Source: Nonomuraea dietziae
GTDB taxonomy: Bacteria > Actinomycetota > Actinomycetes > Streptosporangiales > Streptosporangiaceae
Assembly: GCF_014195505.1 (NCBI RefSeq)
Contig: NZ_JACIBV010000001.1
Span: 7,254,001 to 7,318,000, forward strand
Direction of reading: 5' to 3'
DNA: 64,000 nucleotides
In this document: positions 57,910 to 64,000 of the stretch, in pieces
Layout: every line of letters starts with the position of its first letter
How positions within the stretch are numbered: the first letter of the stretch is position 1
Notes under the pieces: generated by a model
What the model saw: only the letters and a program-made list of their open reading frames with translations
Database searches by the model: none
Told to the model about the DNA's origin: nothing
Made by a program: the position numbers and the translations under genes

Positions 57910-58251
57910 GCCGAAGGGGCGCCGACTGACGTCGGGGTTGACCCGACGCGGCGGTGACCGACGTCCGGGCTGAGCGGAGGCGGCGGTGACCGACGTCCGG
58001 GCTGAGCCGAGGCGGCGGTGACCGACGTCCGGGCTGAGCCGAGGCGGCGTCGTCCGGCGGTCTGCTGAGCCGAGGCGGCGGCGACGCGAACGGCGGCCCG
58101 CACGGAGAGGTGATCGGCGAGGCAGCGCTCGGCCAGGACTCCGCCATGAGCGCGCAAGGAGCGCGCGGTCGCCTGGATCCGAGGCCCGCGCCCGCGCCAC
58201 AGTGCGTCCCTGGACGCGCCGCGCATGGCGGTCCTGGCCGAAAGGGACTCG
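57910..58251. other. Gap holding a minisatellite
   Basis: Between the papain-like gene and the SGNH hydrolase. Most of it is a tandem repeat (57924 to about 58083), described separately. The remaining 160 bases are GC-rich and have no gene with a plausible start and codon pattern. Confidence 0.6.
57924..58051. repeat. 32-bp tandem repeat (minisatellite)
   Basis: Four head-to-tail copies of a 32-bp unit, beginning GACCGACGTCCGGGCTGAGC: 57924-57955 (degenerate), 57956-57987, 57988-58019 and 58020-58051 (last two bases changed), then a partial fifth copy sharing CTGAGCCGAGGCGGCGG near 58063-58082. The middle copies differ by one base. The unit length is not a multiple of three and there is no spacer, so it is neither coding nor CRISPR. 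Confidence 0.85.
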
Positions 58252-59130
58252 ATGCTCCGTTCCACCGTCGTGCTCTCCTCCGCCGTGCTCATGGCGCTCG
58301 TGGGGACCACGCCCTCTTCCGCGCGGCCCGCCGCGGCGCCCGGCGATGTCTACGTGGCGCTCGGCGACTCGGCCGCCGCCGGGCCGCTCATCCCGAACCA
58401 GTCGCTCGCCCAGCCTGGCTGCCTGCGCTCGAACCGCAACTATCCCTCGCTCACCGCCGCGTCCCTGGGCGTCACCGTCTTCAGGGACGCCTCGTGCTCG
58501 GGCGCGACCACCGAGGACATGTACGAGGGGCAGGTCACGCCCGCGGGCAAGGTGCCCCCGCAGCTGGAGGCGGTGACCGAGGACACCACCCTGGTCACCC
58601 TGCAGATCGGGGGCAACGACCTCAGGCTCACCGAGCTCGTCGTGCAGTGCTTCAACCTGCTGCCGCTCGTCGCCGACCCCTGCGCCGACGACGAGCCCGA
58701 GGACGGCGAGAACGGCTGGCAGGCCAGGATCCAGGCCCTCGCGCCCAGACTGGAAAGGCTCATCGGCCGCGTCGCCGAACGGGCGCCCATGGCCAGGATC
58801 TTCGTCGTCGGATACGCGACCTACCTGCCCAGGGGCGGCTGCTACCCGCGCGTGCCCGTGCTCGGCGAGGACGCCACGTGGGTCCAGGGTCTCATCACCC
58901 GCGTCAACCGCGTGCTCGCCGAGCAGGCGGTCGCGAGCGGCGCCACCTATGTCGACCTGGAGACGCCGAGCGCCGGTCACGACGCGTGCGCGGCCAGAGG
59001 CGTCCGCTGGATCGAGGGGTACGTTCCCACCTCGCGCGCCATGCCCTTCCACCCGAACGCCGCGGGCATGCGCGCCTTCTCGGACGTGGTCACCGCCGCG
59101 ATCGAGGCCCAGGGGCGCGCCCTGCTCTAG
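58252..59130 (+). CDS. Secreted SGNH/GDSL-type hydrolase
   Basis: A 292-residue exported esterase or lipase. The ATG at 58252 has AAAGGGA five bases before it, and a signal peptide runs to about residue 30 (ALVGTTPSSARPAAAPGD). Catalytic blocks appear in order: GDSAAAGP (block I, serine), the Gly of block II in SCSGATTEDM, GGNDLRL (block III, Asn) and HPNAAGM (block V, Asp/His region). Six cysteines suggest disulfides, as in Streptomyces SGNH lipases. Its stop shares CTAG with the stop of the opposing ABC gene. Confidence 0.85.
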   Translation: MLRSTVVLSSAVLMALVGTTPSSARPAAAPGDVYVALGDSAAAGPLIPNQSLAQPGCLRSNRNYPSLTAASLGVTVFRDASCSGATTEDMYEGQVTPAGKVPPQLEAVTEDTTLVTLQIGGNDLRLTELVVQCFNLLPLVADPCADDEPEDGENGWQARIQALAPRLERLIGRVAERAPMARIFVVGYATYLPRGGCYPRVPVLGEDATWVQGLITRVNRVLAEQAVASGATYVDLETPSAGHDACAARGVRWIEGYVPTSRAMPFHPNAAGMRAFSDVVTAAIEAQGRALL

Positions 59131-60212
59131 GTGAGGGCGCGGCGAAGGCGCCAGGTGCCCAGGGCGAACAGGACCAGCGCCAGCCCCGTCAGCACGCCCA
59201 GCTGGGGCAGCACGTCGACGAAACCGGCGTCGTGCCGCACCAGCTGGGCGAAGGCGTCGTATCCCCAGGCGTGCGGGGTCAGGTGCGCGATGGTCCTCAG
59301 CGTCGGGTCGAACGACTCCAGCGGGACCGTCCCTCCGCCCAGCGCCGACAGCCCGAGGCCCAGGATCATGGCGAGGGAGATCGGCGGTCCAGGCGTCTTG
59401 AACGAGGCGCCGAGCAGCATGGCGGCGCCCGCGCCCACCAGGGAGAAGGCCAGCAGGGTCGCGACCGCGCCGAAGGGGTCGCCCCAGTCGACGCCGAACA
59501 GCAGGGCCGAGCCGGCCATGATGAGCGCCCCCTGCGCCAGCGCGATCGCGACGCGGCCGAGCGCCTCCCCGGCGATCACGGTGCCGACCCTGGTGGGCGA
59601 GGCGTGCACGCGCCTGGAGACGCCCAGCGCGCGCGTCTCCACCAGGCCGAGCGCGGCGGTGAGCGAGGTGAGGAAGGTGAACAGGAGCAGCAGCGGAGGC
59701 GCTGAGATGGCGAAGGCGCTGAGACCCTCGGGGAAGACGGCCCTGCCCGCGGTGCTCACCGTGACCGTCGCCGTGGGCGACACGCCGAGGACGCGGGCCG
59801 ACTCCTGCCTGACCACCGAGCGCACCCATGTGCCGACGTCGTGGCTCCTCAGGTCGGTCCGCCTGATCAGGTAACGGACCGCGGCCGTGCGGCCGGCCGC
59901 GAGCGACGCGTCGTAGGAGGCGGGAAGCACCAGTCCCGCGTGTACCTCGCCGCGCTCCACCGCCGTCCTGAGCGCCGCCTCGTCGGCCGCGCGGGTGACC
60001 GTCACGCGGGTTCCCGAGCCGAGCGCGGTGACCAGGCGGTCGGCCAGCTGCCCCTGGGCGGCGACCACGCCGAGCCTGAGACCGTCCTGACCGCCGAAGA
60101 GCTGACCGAGCACCAGGATCAGCAGGAAGGGGGCGAGGAGCACGAAGAACACGTTGGTCCTGTCCCTGGCGAGCCTGAGCAGGCCGACCTGGGCGATCAG
60201 CAGCACCTTCAT
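59127..60212 (-). CDS. ABC-2 type transporter permease
   Basis: A 361-residue membrane protein. The N-terminal helix (IAQVGLLRLARDRTNVFFVLLAPFLLILVLG) is followed by a periplasmic domain (residues 45-185) and five C-terminal helices around LTSLTAALGLVETRALGVSRRVHASP and LLGASFKTPGPPISLAMILG, typical of ABC2_membrane_3 permeases of drug exporters. It overlaps the preceding permease by ATGA and the opposite SGNH gene's stop by CTAG, so it is the last gene of the operon. Confidence 0.88.
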   Translation of the reverse strand: MKVLLIAQVGLLRLARDRTNVFFVLLAPFLLILVLGQLFGGQDGLRLGVVAAQGQLADRLVTALGSGTRVTVTRAADEAALRTAVERGEVHAGLVLPASYDASLAAGRTAAVRYLIRRTDLRSHDVGTWVRSVVRQESARVLGVSPTATVTVSTAGRAVFPEGLSAFAISAPPLLLLFTFLTSLTAALGLVETRALGVSRRVHASPTRVGTVIAGEALGRVAIALAQGALIMAGSALLFGVDWGDPFGAVATLLAFSLVGAGAAMLLGASFKTPGPPISLAMILGLGLSALGGGTVPLESFDPTLRTIAHLTPHAWGYDAFAQLVRHDAGFVDVLPQLGVLTGLALVLFALGTWRLRRALT

Positions 60213-61189
60213 GCTCTCACCAGCCTTGCCGCGAAGGGGAGGGTGAGCGCGGCGACCCCGAGCAGCACCGCGAGGGAGGGCAGGGGGGACGCGCCGCCGT
60301 GCAGGTCGGCGAGGCCGCGCAGGAACCAGTGGTGCGGGGTGAGCTGGACGAACCACGAGCCCACGGGGAAGAACGAGCCGCCGAGCAGGCCGAAGGCCGT
60401 GGCCATGACCGACTGCCAGGTGGCGGCCTGCTCGGCTGTCCTGGCGAAGGAGGCCACGAACGCGCTGAGCCCCATGGCGGCCAGCACGCAGGCCACGCAC
60501 AGCGCGGCCACGCCTGCAGGGTGACCCCAGCGGGCGCCCATGAGCAGGCTGGTGGCGCCGACCAGCACCGCCATTCCCGCCAGAGCGGCCAGCAGGCCGC
60601 TGAGCAGCTTGCCCGCCGCCACGCTCGCCCTCGGCACCGGGGCGGCCAGCAGGCGGGCCAGCGTGCCGGAGCTCCGCTCGGCGTACAGCCCCGTGAAGCC
60701 GAACAGCACGGCGAAGAACATGAAGAACACCGCCGAGCCGGCCGCGTAGTGGGTCGCGGGGTCGAGCTCGCGGGTGGCGGCGGTGGCGTCCTCGACGATC
60801 TCGATCGGCGGCGGGCCCGGCAGCGGCAGCGCGGCGGACTCGGCGATCTCGCGGGCCACCTGGACGGCGATCGGCGCGTCGACGCTGCCGATCACGTGGA
60901 TGGAACCAGGGCCCGTCACGAACACCGCGTCCAGGCGGCCGCGTTCGACCAGCTCGCGCGCCTCCTGCTCGGAGGCGACGGGGACGACGGGCGGGAGCGC
61001 GGGCGACGAGGGGAAGGGGGAGGCGCCGACGGCGCCGTAGCGGGCGGCGACCGGCCCCTCGGAGCCCCCGATGACGAGGTCGAACATGAACGCCATCCCG
61101 AGCGGCAGCACGATCGCGAAGACCAGCAGCGTGCTGTCCTTCGAGCGGCGGCGCAGGTCCTGGGCGAGGATGAGCAGCATCGCGCGCAT
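60209..61189 (-). CDS. ABC-2 type transporter permease
   Basis: A 326-residue permease with the same layout: a first helix near residues 20-38, an outer domain with LPPVVPVASEQEARELVERGRL, and five helices after FFMFFAVLFGFTGLYAERSSGTLARLLAAPV, the conserved ABC2 coupling segment. It pairs with the next permease to form the membrane channel of an exporter. The gene follows its ATPase by two bases. Confidence 0.9.
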   Translation of the reverse strand: MRAMLLILAQDLRRRSKDSTLLVFAIVLPLGMAFMFDLVIGGSEGPVAARYGAVGASPFPSSPALPPVVPVASEQEARELVERGRLDAVFVTGPGSIHVIGSVDAPIAVQVAREIAESAALPLPGPPPIEIVEDATAATRELDPATHYAAGSAVFFMFFAVLFGFTGLYAERSSGTLARLLAAPVPRASVAAGKLLSGLLAALAGMAVLVGATSLLMGARWGHPAGVAALCVACVLAAMGLSAFVASFARTAEQAATWQSVMATAFGLLGGSFFPVGSWFVQLTPHHWFLRGLADLHGGASPLPSLAVLLGVAALTLPFAARLVRA

Positions 61190-61191
61190 GG

Positions 61192-61908
61192 TCAGTCCCT
61201 CAGCGCTCGGCCTGTGAGGCGCAGGAAGGTGCTTTCGAGGTCGGGGTCGCCCAGCTCGGACGGCGTGCCCTCGGTCAGCATGCGGCCGTGGTCGACGATG
61301 CCGACCCTGTCGCAGAGCCGCTCGGCCTCCTCCATGTAGTGGGTGGTGTAGAGGACCGCGAGACCTTCGCCGGTGAGCCGCTGGACGCTGTCGAGGATGG
61401 AGGTGCGGCTCTGCGGGTCGACGCCCGCGGTGGGCTCGTCCATGACCAGCAGGCGCGGGCGGTGCAGCAGGCCGACGCCGATGTTGAGCCTGCGCGACAT
61501 GCCGCCCGAGTAGGTGGCCACGGCGTGGTCGGCGCGGTCGGACAGGCCGATGAGCTCGAGGACCTCGGCGATCCTGGTCCGCGCCTGCGCCCGCCGCATG
61601 CCGTACATGCCGGAGAAGAACCTGAGGTTCTGGCGGGCGGTCAGGTCGGGGTAGAGGGCCAGTTGCTGCGGCACGTAACCGACCATGGCGCGGGTCGCGA
61701 GGTCGGGGGCCCTGCCGGCGACGCGGATCTCTCCCGCGTCGGCGTCGAGAACGCCGACGATCATCGAGATGGCCGTGGTCTTGCCGGCTCCGTTCGGCCC
61801 GAGCAGGCCGTAGGTCTCGCCCTCGTGGACGGCGAAGCCGAGCCCGTCGACGGCCACGATGTCCTTGTAGCGCTTGCGCAACCCCACGACCTCGAGTAAC
61901 GCGCTCAT
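61192..61908 (-). CDS. ABC transporter ATP-binding protein
   Basis: A 238-residue ATPase of the drug-export type. GPNGAGKTTAISMIVGVLDAD is Walker A, YSGGMSRRLNIGVGLLHRPRLLVMDEPTAGVD gives signature and Walker B, and TTHYMEEAERLCDR contains the switch His. It starts by overlapping the stop of the upstream membrane gene (ATGA) and works with the two ABC-2 permeases downstream. Confidence 0.92.
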   Translation of the reverse strand: MSALLEVVGLRKRYKDIVAVDGLGFAVHEGETYGLLGPNGAGKTTAISMIVGVLDADAGEIRVAGRAPDLATRAMVGYVPQQLALYPDLTARQNLRFFSGMYGMRRAQARTRIAEVLELIGLSDRADHAVATYSGGMSRRLNIGVGLLHRPRLLVMDEPTAGVDPQSRTSILDSVQRLTGEGLAVLYTTHYMEEAERLCDRVGIVDHGRMLTEGTPSELGDPDLESTFLRLTGRALRD

Positions 61909-62609
61909 GACACCTTGTTCCTCAACGGGACGTCACGGATGATCAGCCAGGTGAGGCCGAGACCGACCACGAACGCGCCCACGGCGGCGAGGACCGCGCT
62001 GAGCGCCGAGTCGGCCACGTCGAAGCCGATCCTGAGGCTGATGAACGGCAGCGGCGTCTTGTCGCCGATCGTGGCCTGGACGAACAGGACAATGGCGACG
62101 GCGGGGACGATGGCCAGCAGCCCTCCGCCCTGCCACCGGTAGAAGGCGGAGGAGACGAAGACACCGGCCACGAGCCATCCCACGAACATCACGGTGTACT
62201 CGAGGAAGATCATCGGAACCTGGGTGGGCGCGCTGAACAGGTGGGCCTGGCCGAGGGCCCAGGTCCAGCCGGTCAGCCCGTACAGCAGCGACTCCAGCAG
62301 GAAGCTGATCACCAGCAGGGCCGAGAGGAACGGCGCGAAGATCGCGATGGTGACGGCGGCCTGGAATCCGAACTGGCGGCGGCTCTGCCCGTGGGCGATG
62401 AAGAGCGGCAGGAACTCGGTGACCAGGGCGACGCCGACGAACAGCGCGTACCACCTGGTCAGCTGGACGGCCTTCTCCCACACGCTCTCGTTGAGCTCGC
62501 CCCAGACGCCGATGCCGACGGTGACCAGCGTGATGACCACGAGGTAGGCCAGCCACGCGAAGAGCGCGAACCATATGTTGGCGGCGAGGAGGCGGCTGGG
62601 GAATCTCAT
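61905..62609 (-). CDS. Membrane subunit of the GntR-linked ABC transporter
   Basis: A 234-residue protein with six hydrophobic segments: PSRLLAANIWFALFAWLAYLVVITLVTVG, LFVGVALVTEFLPLFIAHG, FQAAVTIAIFAPFLSALLVISFLLE, FLEYTVMFVGWLVAGVFVSSAFY and two more in the last third. The pattern with the basic QSRRQFGF loop matches permeases coupled to YtrB-like ATPases. It overlaps the upstream ATPase gene by ATGA. The substrate is unknown. Confidence 0.75.
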   Translation of the reverse strand: MRFPSRLLAANIWFALFAWLAYLVVITLVTVGIGVWGELNESVWEKAVQLTRWYALFVGVALVTEFLPLFIAHGQSRRQFGFQAAVTIAIFAPFLSALLVISFLLESLLYGLTGWTWALGQAHLFSAPTQVPMIFLEYTVMFVGWLVAGVFVSSAFYRWQGGGLLAIVPAVAIVLFVQATIGDKTPLPFISLRIGFDVADSALSAVLAAVGAFVVGLGLTWLIIRDVPLRNKVS

Positions 62610-63466
62610 GAGGCGGGGCCTCCCGTCAGGTGGATGAACAGTTCCTGCATGGCGATGGGGCCGGTCTCCAGACCCGCCTTGCGGGCCTCCGCGTGGTCGA
62701 GCGGGCCGTAGACCATGACGGACCTGGTCGGGCCGAGCTGCTTGGAGCCGAGGACGGTCAGGTCGCGGGTGAACTCCTCGACCTGCTCGGCGGGTCCTGT
62801 GACGGCGCTTCCCATGGCCAGCAGTTCGTCGGCGGGGGAGTGCACGACGAGGCGGCCCTTGTCGATGATGACGACCTCCTCGAACAGGGAGCTGACCTCC
62901 TCGATGAGGTGGGTCGAGAGGATGATCGTGCGCGGATGTGCCATGAAGTCGGCGAGCAGGGCGTCGTAGAAGGCCTGCCTGGAGGGGGCGTCCATGCCGA
63001 GGTACGACTCGTCGAACATGGTCAGCGGCGCCCTCGACGCCAGCCCCACCACCACGCCCACGGCCGAGCGCTGGCCCTTGGACATCGACTTGACGTTCTT
63101 CTTGCGGTCGAGCTTGAACAGGTCGATGAGCTCCTGCGCGTAGGCGGCGTCCCATCGGGGGCGCACGTCCTCGGCGAAGTAGAGCGCGTCCTCCACCGTG
63201 CCGAGGTTGACCGTCTCTCCCGCGTCGCGGATGAGGGAGATCTCCCTGGTCGTGAGCCAGTTCTCGAAGATCGGGCTGTCGTCGGCGAGCACCGTTCCGC
63301 CGCTGTGCCTGCGAAAGCCTGCCAGCACGGACAGCAGGCTCGTCTTGCCGGCGCCGTTGCGTCCGAGCAGGCCGTAGATCTTCCCTGTGTCGAGCCGCAG
63401 CGACAGCGAGTCGATGGCGACGGTCTCGCCGTAGGCGACCTTGAGGTTGTCGATGTCGATCCTCAT
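62606..63466 (-). CDS. ABC transporter ATP-binding protein (YtrB-like)
   Basis: A 286-residue ATPase. GRNGAGKTSLLSVLAGFRRHSGG is Walker A, SMSKGQRSAVGVVVGLASRAPLTMFDESYLGMD has the signature and a Walker B with YLGMD in place of PTNGLD, which is typical of the GntR-linked YtrB/YtrE group, and LSTHLIEEVSSLFEEVV has the switch His. It is ATGA-coupled to both the GntR gene upstream and the membrane gene downstream. Confidence 0.9.
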   Translation of the reverse strand: MRIDIDNLKVAYGETVAIDSLSLRLDTGKIYGLLGRNGAGKTSLLSVLAGFRRHSGGTVLADDSPIFENWLTTREISLIRDAGETVNLGTVEDALYFAEDVRPRWDAAYAQELIDLFKLDRKKNVKSMSKGQRSAVGVVVGLASRAPLTMFDESYLGMDAPSRQAFYDALLADFMAHPRTIILSTHLIEEVSSLFEEVVIIDKGRLVVHSPADELLAMGSAVTGPAEQVEEFTRDLTVLGSKQLGPTRSVMVYGPLDHAEARKAGLETGPIAMQELFIHLTGGPAS

Positions 63467-63816
63467 CGGCTGTCCCTGATCCTCTTGATCACGTCGTCCA
63501 GCGGGATTCCGATGGCCTTGGCCTCGGCCACCATCGGATCGACCACGTCGGTGAAGAAGCCCTCCCGGCGCTCGGCCCTGAGCGTGTCACGGGCGGCCGG
63601 ACTGACGAACATGCCGATACCTCGTTTCTTGTAGAGAACGCCCTCGTCGACCAGCTGCTGGAACGCCTTCTGCGCGGTGGCGGGGTTGATGCGGAAGAAC
63701 GCGGCGTACTGGTTGGTGGACATCACTTGCTCGTCTCCCTTCAGCGCCCCGCTCAGGACCTCGGCCTTGATGCGGTCCGCGATCTGCCGGTAGATGGGGC
63801 TCCGGTCGTCGAACAT
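63463..63816 (-). CDS. GntR regulator, YtrA subfamily
   Basis: A 117-residue repressor. The winged helix (SPIYRQIADRIKAEVLSGALKG, MSTNQYAAFFRINPATAQKAFQQLVDEGVLYKKRGIGMFV) is complete and the short C-terminal part (RAERREGFFTDVVDPMVAEAKAIG) is that of YtrA, which has no large ligand domain. It heads a six-gene operon with ABC exporter genes and a 38-bp palindrome sits just upstream, so it likely represses its own operon. In relatives such operons respond to cell-wall antibiotics. Confidence 0.92.
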   Translation of the reverse strand: MFDDRSPIYRQIADRIKAEVLSGALKGDEQVMSTNQYAAFFRINPATAQKAFQQLVDEGVLYKKRGIGMFVSPAARDTLRAERREGFFTDVVDPMVAEAKAIGIPLDDVIKRIRDSR

Positions 63817-63825
63817 GGTTACTCG

Positions 63826-63863
63826 CTTCTATGGTTCATTACTCCTGTAATGAACCATAGAAG
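63826..63863. promoter_or_regulatory. GntR (YtrA-like) operator, 38-bp perfect palindrome
   Basis: Positions 63826-63842 and 63847-63863 are 17-bp perfect arms (CTTCTATGGTTCATTAC on the left) around TCCT. It lies ten bases upstream of the GntR ATG, in AT-rich DNA otherwise rare here, so repressor binding would overlap the promoter or transcription start. The two long arms suggest a dimer or a pair of dimers. Confidence 0.8.
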
Positions 63864-63898
63864 GCATGGGAGAGCGCGTCAACCGAGGGAGCGGGGGC

Positions 63899-64000
63899 TC
63901 AGCCGAGAAGCAGGTCGGCCAGGGCGGTGCGGTCGCTGACGCCGGTCTTCTCGTAGACGGCGTAGAGAGTGTTGGCGACGGTCCTGATCGACACGACCAG
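63899..64000 (-). CDS. LuxR-type HTH regulator, C-terminal part (cut by window edge)
   Basis: The minus strand from base 64000 to the TGA at 63899 reads 33 residues: LVVSIRTVANTLYAVYEKTG, then VSDRTALADLLLG. This is the recognition helix and last helix of a LuxR/NarL-type DNA-binding domain. The bulk of the gene lies beyond the window, so its sensor domain, length and partner are unknown. It is not coupled to the GntR operon, which starts 83 bases away in the same direction. Confidence 0.75.
   Translation of the reverse strand: MVVSIRTVANTLYAVYEKTGVSDRTALADLLLG

Noticed and set aside
57924..58051. CRISPR array
   Set aside because: The 32-bp units follow each other with no variable spacers and no cas gene is near, so this is a minisatellite.
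57076..59829. Long minus-strand frame over the papain-like and SGNH genes
   Set aside because: It crosses two supported plus-strand genes and the minisatellite, so it is an artefact; only the 54-residue gene at its end is real.

Overview
The window is very GC-rich DNA with actinobacterial gene content: a SARP/BTAD-AAA regulator, a CvnA-type kinase with DUF742, a MEDS anti-sigma factor, a CelR-type operator at a GH6 cellulase, GTG starts, and many ATGA/GTGA stop-start overlaps. I infer a filamentous actinomycete, most likely Streptosporangiales (Nonomuraea-like). There is no rRNA or tRNA to settle this. I saw no CRISPR array, prophage or replication origin.

Layout. 1-3.8 kb: minus-strand surface-glycan genes (polysaccharide deacetylase cut by the window edge, two GT2 glycosyltransferases, one with a one-base frameshift, a FemAB/CelD-like acyltransferase and a small membrane protein). 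4.1-8.3 kb: an ECF sigma factor fused to a zinc finger, membrane anchor and outer domain (also frameshifted), a solute-binding/vWA fusion and a CDF-like transporter. 8.4-15.4 kb: DUF4184 protein, SpoU RNA methylase, a TetR regulator with its palindromic operator facing an alpha/beta hydrolase, a D,D-carboxypeptidase, YegP-like protein, DedA protein and a secreted protein. 15.4-23.9 kb: SARP-AAA regulator, LPG-synthase-like flippase and PIG-L deacetylase joined by a 22-codon ORF, a GT4 glycosyltransferase, a DUF2079 membrane protein and a lipoprotein. 24-30.5 kb: APC permease, DUF1707 protein, MEDS/HATPase protein, orphan histidine kinase, and an aldo/keto reductase behind a decayed MerR gene. 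30.5-31.5 kb: a complete IS982-family element. 31.5-40.7 kb: prohead-protease-like protein, universal stress protein, second APC permease, GH6 cellulase with CelR box, a methionyl-tRNA synthetase behind a Met-rich leader ORF, phosphotriesterase-like hydrolase, STAS protein and group 2 sigma factor. 40.7-47.6 kb: 28-residue membrane peptide, repeat-bearing hypothetical protein, Tex with a Gly/Arg tail, small cysteine-rich protein, AraC regulator and DUF1772 protein. 47.7-57.9 kb: a complete oligopeptide-type ABC operon, a reduced conservon, and a second paralogous binding protein. 58-64 kb: a 32-bp minisatellite, SGNH hydrolase, and a six-gene GntR/ABC operon under a 38-bp perfect palindrome.

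How genes work together. The clearest units are the SBP-permease-permease-ATPase-ATPase operon (47.7-52.8 kb) with its distant paralogous SBP; the YtrA-like GntR/ABC operon (59.1-63.8 kb), which resembles envelope-stress or antibiotic-responsive exporters; the TetR/hydrolase pair; the AraC/DUF1772 pair; and several regulators of the partner-switching or membrane-signalling kind. Two genes carry a single-base shift at a run of identical bases, so sequencing error must be excluded before calling them pseudogenes.
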